This document shows, in pieces, positions 1-13,265 of a stretch of DNA of 64,000 nt. The notes beneath the pieces were generated by a model. The model was given only the letters and a program-made list of their open reading frames with translations. It was not told where the DNA came from and ran no database searches. Source of the stretch: Warburgia ugandensis (taxonomy: Eukaryota; Streptophyta; Magnoliopsida; Canellales; Canellaceae); the NCBI GenBank assembly GCA_035236585.1, contig CP141134.1, forward strand, positions 22,064,414 to 22,128,413. Reading direction: 5' to 3'. Positions within the stretch are counted from its first letter, which is position 1, and every line of letters begins with the position of its first letter. Position numbers and translations under genes: made by a program.

Positions 1-3000
1 ACGGGATGCGAAACGTCATACAGAGACGCACCTTGCCGGAGCATCTCCGCACACACGCACCGCACCGTTATGATGGAATGGTCATGTGACAGTGCCGGTC
101 CCGGGGGGAACATGTCACACATGGGTCCCAGTGACAGGCGCATAGTGATAGTCCACCCGACTAGTCCACCCCACCATTCCGCACTGACCATTTCACCCAT
201 TTGATATGAACTATCCATTCCACTAGGCCCAGATCAAATCTGGACTCTATAAACGACTGTGAACTTCACAGTCCAATTGTGGAGTCATCTGAACTCCAAA
301 TTGAGATGGGAAAGAAGCTATGGAAATCTTATAACTTCTATTTTCTTCTGATATCATAACATTTAAAAAATTCTTCATGAAACTTTTTGTATTTAAGAAT
401 TAAGCTTCTAATTTTCATGATCTTCAAGATCTACGATGATCAGATTTTGGGGATCTCATTTACTTATGGTATAATGTTGAAATAAAGAGATATCCATGAC
501 TTATTTAGACATATCTAAGATAAATTAAGGGATCTACTCTTTATGGTAGAAAAACCCTAAAAATACAAAGGGACCCACTTGATCAATAATATCAAGTATT
601 ATCAAACCCTTGGGATGGATTGGATGAATGATATTATGATGGAATCCATTGAAATCATGGATTGAATATGACAAAAAATCAAATGGATATGATCTTGGGC
701 TTTAATGGAGTAAAATCCCTAAAATTAATTAAAACCCTTGATTAAAAGGAAAAGACCTAAGATCTAATGGTTGAATCATAAGTAAAAGCTTTAATAATGA
801 GGAATGGGTTAGCTTGAGTTATGCATTAATTTCATTTGAAATATTTCATGAATATAGGATCCATGATAGATTATTTTAGTATAACTTCATTTCAAATGTC
901 CATAAAATTATTCATGAATGATGAATTGTAACTTAGGACCATGTTAGGATTTCATGTTATATTAGACTATGGTATGAGATGGTACCTGAGGTCCATGATA
1001 GTTTAATTTAAGTTTATTATATAAAGTACATTAGTTAGAAATTATGCTCGTGTAATCTTAAATACCTTGTACCATTATCATTAAGTTGTTCAATTATGAA
1101 GTTTTATGCTTTAAAATTATAATTCATTTATGGTTAAATTTTATTAGTAGATTTAATTATTAAAGTAGTTATGAGATAAAGAGCATAAAACACCAAAAAT
1201 GGAATCCAAAGAGAAAGTAGAGTTTCATGACACAAATAAGAGTGAATTATTTGACTTGGACTTAATTAGTAAGGGCTATAGTTGGTAGGACAATATAAGG
1301 ATTATCAAATCCTTAGTCCAAACTAGGAGAATGATAAACCTCATGAATGACATTTTTAAATGTTCATGGACTTAATTAAAATCAATTAGGAAGAGTACTT
1401 AGGGATAACATGCTCATAGGAACCTTATGAAAGGTTGAGCTAAGGTCACTCTAGTGAATGTTGAACATGGTGGTTAAGGGAGTTTTCTAATAGAGCCTCG
1501 CTTTTCCCCTACCTTCCGTTGACATTTGTGAAGTCTAAATGCCTCCTTACATAAGTATTGAAGTAACCACTTTGTGTTTACCTATTCAGCTAGTAAGCCT
1601 TAGCCAATTGGAAATAAGAGGAGCAACCTAGACTTAAGCTAAAATAAGTTATCTGCAACCAGTAAAACATTAACTGCTTGAATAATAATAAGAGCATAAA
1701 AGGTTAGTAAATTATCTAACCTTAATAAAAATTGTAAGTAAGATAAGGATGATCAAACAAGATCCATTGGATCTTGAATGATCAAGAACAATAAAAAGAA
1801 ATAAATACTTCTTGATGATATATATATATATTGATTACAACTTAGATCAAGTAGAGTAAAAGATCTTAGATTAAATAAAAGATCTGAACCCTTGATCAAT
1901 TATGATTCAAGGAAGAGAACAAGATCATCCTTCTTAGGGATGATCAAAGAAGAACTAGATGAAAGAAGATCTAGGCCCTTGATCTTTATAAATAAGAATA
2001 GATCGTTGATCAAAGGATCTATGAAAGATCAAGATCAAAGAGATGGACACACTAAGACTTAGAGATAGAAAATAATTAGATATGAAAGGTTAGAATATCA
2101 TTCTAACTATCAGATCTATTGATCAATAGGATAAAATACTACCTGAGGACGATACGTTATATGGATGATAGGAACATAAGACGAATCTAGATCCTTTATA
2201 TCAAAGGACAAGATGAGATAAAGAAGATAGAGAGGAGATTATCCATAATTGTACAAATATTGACAGTATGTATGGATTTACATATTTTATACATCAATCA
2301 GGATCATGGAAGATTTGAAGAGATGAATAACTACTTGAAGGTAGGAGCATTTTATGAATGTATTTACATGAGAAGTACATGTTATATACATGATCTTATG
2401 CTTGGAAATGTTGACAAGTATAATGTAAATGCTTGTATTAAACCCATTGAAAACTCTTATGATCCAACCAAAACACATATGAAATAGTTAAGTTAGAAAT
2501 GAGGAAAACCCCAAGTGAATAAGGAACTAGAAGGTATTCTAGCCTTAGATAAACAAATAGATTGTCTGATAAGTATAAAATCAATACATGGGAATCATTC
2601 ATATAGAATGGTGATTCCTAAACTTGTATGAACATGGGTATCATTCATTGTAAATGATGATCCCTAAGTTTGAAGTAAAATCCTATCCTCAGTATAAGAA
2701 TACCAAAATACGAGGATGATTATATAAACAGACAAGACATCTGATAAGTAAAAAGATTACTTTACATACAAGCATGGAGGCTTGTGGTTTTGTTTTAAAC
2801 ATGTATAGGCCTGCAGATGTTATGCTAGGAGAGTAGTAGGGTTTGGCCACCTGCTCTCCGTAATGTCATATATATGATAATACCATGCCCAAAGAGAGGC
2901 AAAATGTCGGGTGGGGCAATATGGGAAGGCCACTACTGTGATTTGTTTACCCATATAGACATGACATAGATGATTTTCCACACTTGGTATCCATGGAGTA

Positions 3001-3894
3001 TGAAAGTAGTTATCTGAGTGCATTGGTACGAATCAGACTACATCATAGTAGTCCTTTGAGTATTTTTGCATTATGATACATGGCATAGTGAAATGCCTTA
3101 TGATATGGCATGATGAGATGTCGTGTAATCATGGATTATCGATACTACCCAAATGAGGGAGTATTTCTAGCCGTGTCTAGATGATTTCTCAACACAGAAT
3201 AAGCTGGATATGATTATGTTTTGAGACATTAACTATTTTTCATAGTTTTGACCGTATGTATATATCTATACATAGTATACTATATTAATGTGTAAGGATA
3301 TACATATATGACAAAGTAAAGAGGTTGATTCATGAGTATGTTATGAACAATGGGATTATGAAGTATTAGGATTATACTATCAAATTATTATGCTTCTTCA
3401 ATCCCCTACCAAGCATAGCTTGCTAAGATATTGTAAATGTTTTAATGTTTAAAATATCTCATAAACAGAGAAGGAGAATTAGGAGCTCAAGACTTAAGAA
3501 GATTTGGAAGAATAATCAATTAAGGTATATCCCTTGAAGACATGTATTTTTATTTTTATTTGAGAGCATTGTACTGTATTGAGAGTTTATAATGCATGGT
3601 GAGGTTTGAAATTTAGATTATGTAATTTAAACAAGTATTGTACTAATACCCGGGCTATACTTTGAACCACTAGATGGATTCTGGAATTTAATGAAAGTAT
3701 ATTCCTTTAATGGAATTTTATCTTGTACAAAATTCTACTTATATTATGTATGGAGTGATGACTTGGGTTTTTCAAAACAAATTTTAAAGAAAAGAATTTA
3801 TGCTACTTTGTTTTGCAAAAAAATTTACTACTAAGGGCGCCCTGCCTTTGAAAAATGTATTATAAAATGTGTTACAAAAACTCGGGTCGTCATA
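1..3894 (+). mobile_element. LTR family alpha, copy 1 (5'-truncated by window edge)
   Basis: This is the 3' part of a very long LTR that is almost certainly a solo LTR or an element end. It aligns along its length with 45030-48249 (same strand) and with 55714-about 58990 (opposite strand). Shared landmarks are the 'aaaaatacaaagggacccac' block near 557-577, a GATC-rich zone near 1740-2060, the 'gggtttggccacc' block near 2838, and the closing 'aactcgggtcgtcata' at 3879-3894. The end matches GTCACCACA in copy 2 and GTCGTCACA in copy 3, with C to T decay in the last codon-sized step. The first ~230 bases are GC-rich and match copy 3 but are absent from copy 2. Short ORFs here (e.g. 2260-2487) have no counterpart in the other copies and are not genes. 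The Tekay/Del-like assignment rests on the terminal motifs only. The 5' end and its target duplication lie outside the window. Confidence 0.85.
1750..1784. repeat. GATC-rich near-perfect palindrome inside LTR alpha
   Basis: TGATCA at both ends encloses CAAGATCCATTGGATCTTG, so the 35-base block reads nearly the same on both strands and could form a hairpin. The equivalent block in copy 3 is 57210-57244 and is also palindromic. Copy 2 keeps a degraded version near 46589-46618. Its role is unknown. Confidence 0.7.
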
Positions 3895-4568
3895 GAAAAG
3901 GGGAGAAAGGGAAGGATGGGGGTGGTTGGCTATTGTTTGACCTTGTAGTGATCAATAGAGGGGGAAGAAAAAAGGATTTTTGGGTTTGTGCATGCATCAC
4001 TAGAAAATAGGGTGGTGGAGGGGTTTGAATGGATGAAGTTTGCTAATGATGGAGATTTGATCAGAGGGTGAGGAGTCTCAATGATGTGAAGATCCAAGAA
4101 GAGAGAGGTGTGTTATGTTGATGGGAGTCTAAACTAGGGGCCTTGACTACAATTTTTCCCCTTTCTACTACATTCCCCCTGTTTTGAGACATTTCCCAAT
4201 GTAGGGGAGCCAAGCTGACACGTGGCAGTCATTTGCCTGCATGTTGCACTCACTCCTCATGTGGCATATCCATTGTAGCCCACAAACATCCAAAACTAGG
4301 GGTGGCTTTTTCAATTTGAACCCCCTTAATTTAGTTAAAATTTGGAAATTTTTTGCCCCAATCTGTGTTTTGTACAAAATTAGTACCGTTGGAATCATCT
4401 TTACTTGTACTTTCCATTTTTTGATAGGTTCAAATCCAAATTTTGAGTTTTTCAAAGGGGTTACTTCCTTAGAATTCAATTTCCAAGGAATTCAATTTTT
4501 AATTTTATTCCAATTAAAATATATAATAATTACACAAAAAATAACTCAAGATTAAATGTTTCTATAGT
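3895..4568. other. Unassigned repeat remnant between LTR alpha and LTR A
   Basis: This has no coding signal. The stretch near 4128-4150 ('taaactaggggcctt') matches the end of the Athila-like LTR E near 36608-36622, and it is followed by a C-rich block near 4171 like the reverse-complemented polypurine tract there. The left half is therefore probably a fragment of an E/G-type LTR. The rest (4185-4568) matches nothing else I can see in the window. Short overlapping ORFs at 4168-4555 on both strands are AT-rich chance frames. Confidence 0.4.
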
Positions 4569-7500
4569 TGTTGATGTGTATTAAATAATACCACAATTGC
4601 ACGGTTCCATTGGAGTATAGAATTGACAAATATGAGTTGATCCCACAAAGGCTCTTTGATAAATGGGATTAATTAGAATTTAGGTTATCTTACTTTAACC
4701 TAACCAAGCAATCAAGTGAAGAACAATTTCTAACTAAACTAAATTAGAAAGTAACTAAACTAAATTAAAGAAACTAAGAAACAATCTAAATAAGCAAGGA
4801 ACTAAACTAGGAATCTTTATAAAACTATTACTAACTAGAAATACGAAGCTTCCTAAGATGACCATTAACTAGAAAAGGGAACTATTTATAATTACAATTA
4901 GCTAAGAATCAAGAAAACTATCTAAACTTCAACAAACTACACATTAACTTTCTAAAACTACACTAACTAAATTCAAATCCAGGCTTGAATTTAGCTCTTG
5001 GGCCCACATATTGTGTCACTCAAAAGGAGCTTATACAATTTCTCTTCAACCCAAAATATTCTAAATTACCACCAAGCTTTTCATCCTCTGTATCCCAACA
5101 TGCCACAAACCAAGAAATCCCATCAAATGGTCCTTAGGAATGAAGTATTAGTGCAACCAATGAAAGAGGATTCTTAACACTTTTTCCCTAAACAATCACC
5201 ACCCAAGAAAGAAGGAAGAACAATGAAAAGGGAAGTAGCAAAGGTTATTGAATTTTTCCTAAGTTGGTAACTTTTAAAAGCAAGAGGGCAGCTTCAAAGA
5301 GTTTTGATAAAGACGGATTAGAGGTCATTAATTTTTAAGGAAGTTGAACCATAGAGGACACTTCCTTCCTTAAACATGAAATAGAAAATAAAAAATAAAA
5401 AAATGGAGATAGTGGCCCTTGTTTTAGGACTCACCCATTCCTAACCTTAGTTGATGAAGCAATAAGTAGGTATATGGTGTATCCCTAACCCTCAACATGA
5501 AGGCCTTTAGCTAGGAACCTTCGTTGCTTATGTATATATTTGCATATTTTCCTTAACCTTAATTAAGAAATTAGAAAGTTTCCTTACTTCTAAGAATCCT
5601 TTTCTTTTTCTTAGTCCAATTCCAAAAAATGAAATTAGAAAGAGAGAAAAAAAGAAAGAAAGAATGATGCATGAACTAACAATGATTATGCATGAAACCT
5701 AATTAGAAAGTGGTGTGTGAACATAGAAATAGAAGGTGTTTGGAATTAGGAAGTGGATAAAAATATAAGTTGGATGGAAATAGAAAGTGATGAAATTAAA
5801 ACATGGTAAGAGTGTGTGAATCGATAAAGGAAAGTGTGGAAGTGGAAAATGTCAACTATCCTTACATGGTAAATTCCATGCATGCTCTTATGCATGGGTG
5901 TGTGTGTGTGTGTGTGTGCTCGTGTGCGTGAATTAGAAAGGGATGATGCTTACTAAATGCAACTAAGATGTAGGAAATTTACATGACTTTCTAAACTAAG
6001 AATGCTTTATAAATCTAATGAACTAACATTCATGAAGTTTCTTAAGTAATCCTAGAAATAAGCAAAGGGAATTAGAAAGTCAAACATGATCAAACATGGG
6101 TTTCTAAATTAGGAAATTATTACTTGTAGGAATCTACCATGCAACTAATTTCTAAAATGGACCCAAACTAATCCTAAAACATTCCTAATGTATATCGAAA
6201 ACAAAATAACAAGTTTCAAAAAATACAAAGCAAAAATATCTAAGTTCTAAGTAAGGAATTCAAAATTAGAAACTACCCCACTTCTAAAATAGGTTAGTGC
6301 TTAAGAACATGGAAACTAAGCAAGCTAAATAATTTATTATGCTATAATCTAGATCTACAAAGTAAACCTAACCTAAAGAAATAAAACTAACTCATTATAC
6401 TACAGTAAATAAAACCTAAACACAGTAATAAATCTACTATGGATATGAACTTTCAAAAGATACATCCACCAAAAATTGGTGGAATGCATTGAAAATCCTA
6501 TTCTTATATACATGCAAAACCTAATTGAATGGAAAGGAAACATGATATGCATCTAAATTACTCTAAGATGAATGAAATAACTATGCTAAACAGGAACTAG
6601 AAAGGAAGGAAAGGTGAGAATATAAAATACAAAACTAAGAAAAAACTACAACTAATTCATGTGTACAAATTTAAGTAACATGAAAGCATGCTTAAAGAAG
6701 GTGGATGGAAAAGATAGAAGATGGTAGAGAAATAAAAAAGAAAGATCAGTAAGGAAAGGAATTGCACTAGGTTGAGACCTTGCCTTTATCTCCAAGGAAT
6801 TTGATCATGAAAGCCTGAAGAGAGCTTGGTTAAGGGTGATTTTCCTCCCTCTATTTCTCCTTTGATTCAGCTATGCACTCAAGGGAAAGTTGAAAGATGT
6901 TTAAACCATGCAAGGAACCTCTATTCATAGATTTCTGGTTTAAGGGTTAAGGGAATTAGAGGGTGGAAATCAAGGCACTTAAGTTGATTTTGAACCAATG
7001 GCTAGATGGGAGGTGACAAATTCAAACATATGAATGAGAGATGAGAATGTAATAAATAAGATAGAAATGAAAGGAGAAAGTAGGGAAAAAAGTCTAAGAG
7101 AAGAAGGGAATAAGTATGAAAATGAAAGAATTAGAAAGGGGAACCAAGGAGATAACTTAAGAGGGAAGGGGCGAAACCAAATTAGAAGTTGATTATTTAT
7201 TTATTTATTTTGGGGAGGGGGGGGGGGTTCATGATTTTATATATAGGAAAGTGAATGAGGAAAAATGGTAGAAAAAGAAGAAGAAGAAAAGAAATGAATA
7301 TGTAAGAAAAGAAAATGGTGGAAAGAAGAATGAAAGAAATGAAAATTTGTTGGGAAAATCTAGGATTTTTCATATTTAGAATGTCCCAAAGAGTTATGTA
7401 TGGACCCTTGGATGAGATTTGATGGTTGATATCTTCCTTTCCTTAGGTTTTGGTTTGACTTTTCAACATAGGAAAGGTAGTTAGGGTTTCCCTTTTTGCT

Positions 7501-8119
7501 TCACTTCAGTCCTAGGATTAGATTTCCCTAGGATGAATGGCCATGATTCTTGAAGATCTTTATATCCTCATGTATATCATTTGTGCTTCAATACCTTGTT
7601 TGGATAAGACATCTTCTCATTGGTTGATTTTTTATCCTTTTGGTTGAGTCAGAAAGAGAAAATAAGTGAAAAGTTTTTATGTGGTCCTAATCTTCCTTTT
7701 CTTCTAAGAAGATTTCATTGTATATGATTCTATTGTAAATAAATTGAGCTTCTTTTATATGCTTCCAAAGGTGGTGACATGTGTGGAATTGTGCTTGAAT
7801 TTGAAAATTTTCACCTTTTTACCCTTATTTTGTTGGAGTTGAATATAGGGTATTTGGCATTTTGACTTCAACAGTGACACCCAATGATCCTTTTGAACCC
7901 CCCAAACTTTATTTAGGGCATGTGTGACCTATCATGTAGCTTGAAATGTAAAATTTCTCTTATCTATGTAAAAATGGTAATTTTATGAATTTTCTACATT
8001 TGTACCTTAAACCTGCAAAATAGTAGAATTAAATCTAATTAGTGATAATTAAATGATTTCTAGGGCTAAAACCTTCTAAATATGGAGGTACGTATTAATA
8101 TTCATGTACTCATCAAATA
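4569..8119 (-). mobile_element. Athila-like LTR A (3' LTR of a minus-strand element)
   Basis: The left edge reads TGTTGATGTG followed by the 'gttgatcccaca' block near 4634. The same left-edge architecture is seen at 19229 and 53831. The right edge is 'catcaaata' followed by the reverse complement of a PPT-like tract. From about 5030 to 8119 it aligns closely with LTR B at 15550-18431: 'ccaagcttttcatcctct', 'aggacacttccttccttaa', many 'attagaaag' repeats, and a (TG)n run. In element orientation (minus) it starts TATTTGATG and ends CATCAACA. It is rich in short purine-rich islands and has no coding capacity. The Athila-type label comes from homology of the adjacent internal sequence to element C, which carries Athila pol. 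Confidence 0.75.
5898..5918. repeat. (TG)n microsatellite in LTR A
   Basis: This is about ten TG dinucleotides. The homologous position in LTR B (about 16436-16458) holds a shorter, interrupted TG run. Confidence 0.9.
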
Positions 8120-11100
8120 TCTTAGACTTAGTTTTTTCTAGTCCTTGAGCAAAATCGCAAAATTTAGAAAAGAAGAATACTAAAATATGATCCTAACCAC
8201 TTTTGCAGGTACTGTCGTCTGCATTTGGCATATGCAAAAAGCCTTTAAAGCCTTAGGTTAACCCTAGTAGTTGAGTTATAGTCTCATAAGGGTTTCCAGA
8301 AACGATACCCACAAATATTTTTAAAACTATTATGAAAGTACTTCATTTATCTCAAAGAATCTTGTTATATTCAGCTTATATTAAACTTTCAATTTTAGCA
8401 TGCTAATAGAAATGATCAATAGTTCAAAATCTTACGCTTATGCTAAATTCATCTCATTAGTTCATCAAACCTCAGAATGTGAGTGTGTGATATAGCCAAA
8501 TATATAAGCAATTATTGATCTCCAAGGAAATTATAACCTAATTACCATCCAAATGCATGTTTGACTTCAAAGCTCATAGGAAATACTTGATACCAAAAAA
8601 GAAGTCACTCTGAAAGGGGTAAATCGTTCATTAATATGTTAGTAGAATATTATTCATTAAGTTCAAAATTCTCACACATTCCATACAAAAGAATGATAAC
8701 TTTGAAAGAGTTGTAATGGTCCCATGAAAGGGTATCAACAATTAGAAATATTACACTCTACCAAATTCCCTACTCATTCATAACTGTATCCAAGTCATAC
8801 TCCTCTTAAGATAAAGATGAAGAATAATGAGATCAACGAGGAAATTAATATCTACCAAAGAAAAATTTGCAATTTATTTATAACACTCAAAACTAAAGAA
8901 TGGCTCTAAACTCACATAGGTTAATAGTCTCCACTTATCTTCTGAAGGATCATTATGTTATATTTCCCTTCAACTTAAACTAAATATATTTGCAATGACT
9001 ATTCCAAGTTTAACTATTCATGGAATACTTTATAAAAAGAGTAAAGAAATGAACTAATTGTATACAAAGCTATTAATAAGCTAAAGTTCAAAAGATAGCT
9101 TGAATAGTAAAAAAATCCAAATTCTCATCCTTGTAAAGGAATTTTGATAAGGTCTTATAAAAAAAAATTATTTTTAAGAAATAAAAGTAAAAGAATAAAA
9201 AATAAATATTTTGAACACATCAAATCTTAAATACCCTAACCCCAAACTTAAATTAAACATTGTTCTCAATGTTTATAATTACATACCATGAACAAATGAA
9301 ATTAGTAAACTTGGGAGGAAAGGGTGAGAAAGATATTACGTACACTCCTAGCATAGTGCATTTATTTATTGATGTAGACAAATAAGAAAAATATACAATG
9401 AATGTAAATGCAACTCTATCACCCTAAAACTAACTAACTAATCCCTAAATTAACCATGATGGATTTTCTATAAAACTCACTCCACTTTAGAATCTCACGG
9501 TAGCCAATGTATATTTTCTACCCAGAAATGTATGGTGGTGATAACAATATAGCTTGGTTAACCATTGTGAATTTAAATTTGACGGGACCAAGTCAAGGTT
9601 ACTTATCTCAAGTTTTGTCGAATTGAGAACAAAATAGGCCAACATCAAGGAATTAATAATATTCCTCCTCCCTTACTTTGTCCTGATAGCTAGGGTTAAG
9701 CTAGCTCTACATCTCGCATAAGCTTGGTTCAATTTTCTCTTGAGCCAAAAAAATAAGGGGGATCAAACCCTTAGTATCCTCTTATGAGCACCATAGAGCT
9801 ACTTGATGTTGGGCCAGAACATCAAGCCACTCTTCTTCATATTTTGTAATCATAGGTAAGGTTTTAGATGCACCTAAACTGTCATAGTGTGCACTTTTTG
9901 GTAAAGGTTCGAGGTCCAAATCAGGTGCATTTTCACTATATGGCTCAAATTGAATTTCAAGCAATGAAGGGATCATACTTGGGCTGTCCATTGAGAGTGT
10001 CCCTTAATGGCTTAATATCCAAATCATTTTTACTTCCTCAATGGAGGTGTCTATATTATAATTGGAATGAGTGAGACATGCCTTGAGTGGATCAATACTA
10101 GCAAAGGGTAGGGATGGTGTAGACACTTGACCCTCTATCTCAGAAGAATCTTTAGAGTTAGATATTATTACTATCCTTAAATAGTTGTTGATGGGCTTCT
10201 CATAGTCCTCAACTTATTATTTTTCTTCACCCCTTTCTTTAAATGTAATAGTTATTTGATCCCTTTGGGATTCCATTTGTGAAGTAGATCATTGAGTCAC
10301 TTTTATATATAACCTAAGGGTCTCTTTCAATGATTGCTCCATCTGCAATAGAAGAAACGACTAATACTACTCATACTATTGTGGCATTGGGATACTTTGA
10401 AAGGGTCGAGCAGGGTGGAACCATGATGATCTGCCCTAATAATCTTAAGACCATGTTTGTTTGGGATGCCTAACCCATCTAGGATAGTTAGTCTCATCAT
10501 AATAATAATTGCTAGGGTTTGGGAATGCATTGGGTGCATTCACTTTCTTCGAATAATATGCATTGTCTGTGGAACTTGACAACCATGAAGTAATGGGATA
10601 TGTTGGGTTGGAATAGTTGTAACAATTCTCCTATCAAAGCTGTGTGGATGACTTGGTAGCTTGACTAAAGCATTTAACCTATTCAATTCACTATCCATCC
10701 TATTGGCCAATTTATCTAATGCATTGGACAAATTAGGGTTATACCCTATCTTTGTCTCATACATTTATTCATAGCATAAGGGTTGAGGAGTGAAATAGTA
10801 TGAAAGTGGTTTTTTATCCCTTGCTTCATGGGCATTTATTTTGGCAAGGTTAATATAATCTTCTTGAGTATGTAACCCTTGCCTAAGTTGAGTCAACTTT
10901 GTATACAACAAAAGATATTTATTATATACAATGAAAGAGTGCCACTTTGTCCTTTTGTCTTTTTTGTCTCTTTTTTTTTGTCTTTTGTCTTCTTCTTCTT
11001 CTTCTTCTTCTTTTTTCTTTCTCTCTACCTCATTTAGGGAAGGCCTAAACTAGATAATGCAATGTATATGAAAAATGATGCTAACAAAAAAAGGCACACA

Positions 11101-12070
11101 ATAAATCCTAACCATATGAAAAACAATTTGAAAGGTTGATTTTTCTTTTTTTTCTTTAAAGGAATGGCTTTTAGGTTATATCTAATGTAGGTAACTCCTC
11201 CTCTCTTTCAAAGTTTCCCTTTGCTTACTAGTTAGATCATACCTTGATCAACCACTTCACACCCTCCTCAGTCAGTCATAGTTGATCTAAGTCATCAAAT
11301 ATGTTAGCAAAGTTAGTTATTAAATGCCAACATAGTTGATCAAGTAGGGGCTAACGAAGTGGTAATAGGTTGCCTCCTTCCAAGAGGATCCTATGAGCTC
11401 ATTAGCTACTATAAGTCTCTTCTAAGTTGGTTTTAAATTAATTTTTGAGCTTAGGGTTATGATAAGGTGATAATTAACATAGGTGGGCCAAGGAATGGTA
11501 ATCACATCCACCCTTGATCTTATAGGGGTAAGTTCCCTTACTAATTTATTTAAGCATTCCCACACAGTTCAATCAATGTATATTTACCTCAAAGCATGTA
11601 AACGTGCCTTAATATGTAAGGAAAGCAATAAATCTATCATAGAATGCAACAAGTAAGGAAATGGTTTCTATATGCTCTACACTACCATCCAAATGCAACA
11701 AAATTAACTATCCAACTAATTGAGGAATTAAAAAGAAGTTAGAATAGCTCACAATGGGCTCCTGGAAATTTTCTTCTCGTACAAGGGTGGGCCTATGTAT
11801 AGGCCACCTCTTCTAGCTTAGGATGACCCACCCTTGACCTGTGTTATCACAACCCTTTAATTTAAACTTAAATGAATTGAGGTGTATAAAAATTTACAAG
11901 CATGCCCTCACTACAATGCACTCAACTAAAAAATTATAATAGTAAACTAATCTAAGGCCTTCCTCCAAGTCTTTATTGTCCACCAAATTCCTATAAAAAT
12001 GAAAAAGAAAGTATCAAATTCTTCAAGAATAAGGAAAGTATCCAAAAAATAAAGAAAGTATCCTATATGC
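8120..12070 (-). mobile_element. Internal region of Athila-like non-autonomous element A
   Basis: This begins just right of LTR A with a degraded PPT and the block near 8140-8290 ('tccttgagcaaaa', 'cctttaaagccttaggttaaccctagtag'). That block recurs at 18450-18600, 26780-26920 and 36660-36786, which ties A, B, C and E into one superfamily. Homology to the E/F internal region resumes near 9470-9560 and 10450-10950. No reverse transcriptase, RNase H or integrase motifs are visible, unlike element C. It is therefore either a deletion derivative or a large non-autonomous (LARD-like) form. The right end is cut by the next LTR at 12071, so the 5' LTR and PBS are missing. (CTT)n and T-rich tracts lie at 10966-11015. 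Confidence 0.65.
9782..10950 (-). pseudogene. Degenerate gag-like reading frame of element A
   Basis: Several minus-strand frames (10764-10540, 10539-10327, 9991-9782) line up in order with minus-strand frames of the E/F element at 63372-62742. The shared core is a stretch with 'LDGLGI.N..GL.I' near 10450 against 'IDGLGITNNYGL.I' near 63290. The N-terminal part has 'NALDKLANRMDSELNRLNAL', an amphipathic helix-like segment. Frames are broken by stops and shifts. I recognise no catalytic motif. Gag-like is an inference from its place at the 5' side of the internal region and from two copies sharing it; it could also be an unrelated element-specific protein. Confidence 0.4.
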
Positions 12071-12739
12071 TATAACAACCCTAAAATTTTACTATTCCAT
12101 GATCAGGTTATGAGGTATCAAGAAGTATATCTTTTAATAGGATAATAATCTGGAACTAAAACTAAAACCATTAGATAGTATTCAGAAAATGAAATACAAC
12201 AAGCAAAAGAATGTTAAAAATAGAGTTAGAATGAGGAAGTTATGGGACTTCAAAGTCAAGGCTATTTTGGAAATTATCAAATCTGAATTCTACTTATTAA
12301 TACAAATCCAACGATACTAAGTTTGTTGAAATCAAAGGTTGGACGAATAAATGTTAATTTTCTTACAGAGCGGTATTTTAGTAATTTCCCTAGAGGACCC
12401 CACGTGCAGAATTCCAAGGTCTACTAGTAGAAGGACGTCAAAAAACCCATCATGAGTGGAGGTCACACACATGTGACTGAAATGATGATGTTTCATAAGG
12501 GAAAAACATCATTAACATAAACTAAATTAAAACAAATAATTTATAATTAGTAAAAGGAGGGGGCCATATTGATATTGGCACTCCCCTTTTCTGTGACTTT
12601 CCAAAAGAAGAATAGATCACATGATCTGTCCTCCAGCCATGAAACCCGACACTAACAACCCTAACCCTTCTCCTCCACATTGCACAACCTCCCTTGATCC
12701 GAACCAAGGTCAAACTGTTGACTATCACTCTTTTCTTTT

Positions 12740-13265
12740 CCCCCCTTCATTCTTCTCTCTCTAACGCAGCCTGATTCAGTCGACCGTACAGATGTCCTCT
12801 CTCTCCTTTGGTTACTCTAGTTTGCCTTAGTGCTTTCCTACCTTGTGTAGTGCTCTTACAATTTTTGACAAAGAAGAGGGTTACAGAGGTAAAACCAAAT
12901 TGCTCTCCTGCATGGTAATTTCTCCTCCTACTCCTCCATTCCCTCTGCTTCTCATTTTTCTTTTTGTTCCATCTCTATTTGAATTTTCAAAAAATTTCAC
13001 CCTCTCTTTGGAGGTATCTGCTGTCCAAACCCTTGATTTCTTATTTCCTCACATTTGCTTTCGTATTCTAACTCAGTTTCTAGTTTCGATTTGTTTTTGT
13101 TGGAATTGAGATAGAAATCGTCGAATCTGTTGAATTCTAGGGTTTTATATGTGGAAAATTATTTGATCTTTTAAAATCTAGGGATTTTACTGCAAGAAGG
13201 ATGTTTTACCAGTAGTGGATCTCTTTTCTTTGTTTCTTGGTAGTATTGTTACTTTTAGGATGTGA
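12740..13265 (+). other. Possible 5' leader of the captured ROH1-like gene
   Basis: A pyrimidine-rich stretch at 12740-12815 is followed by T-rich sequence with two 'ctagggttt/ctagggatttt' motifs near 13138 and 13180, typical of plant 5'UTRs or leader introns. It lies directly upstream of the coding similarity and has no match in the other LTRs of the window. That it came from the same captured locus is inference; the extent is approximate. Confidence 0.35.

Noticed and set aside
2260..2487. 75-codon frame in LTR alpha copy 1
   Set aside because: Its homologous positions in copies 2 and 3 are not open, and the antisense strand is open as well.
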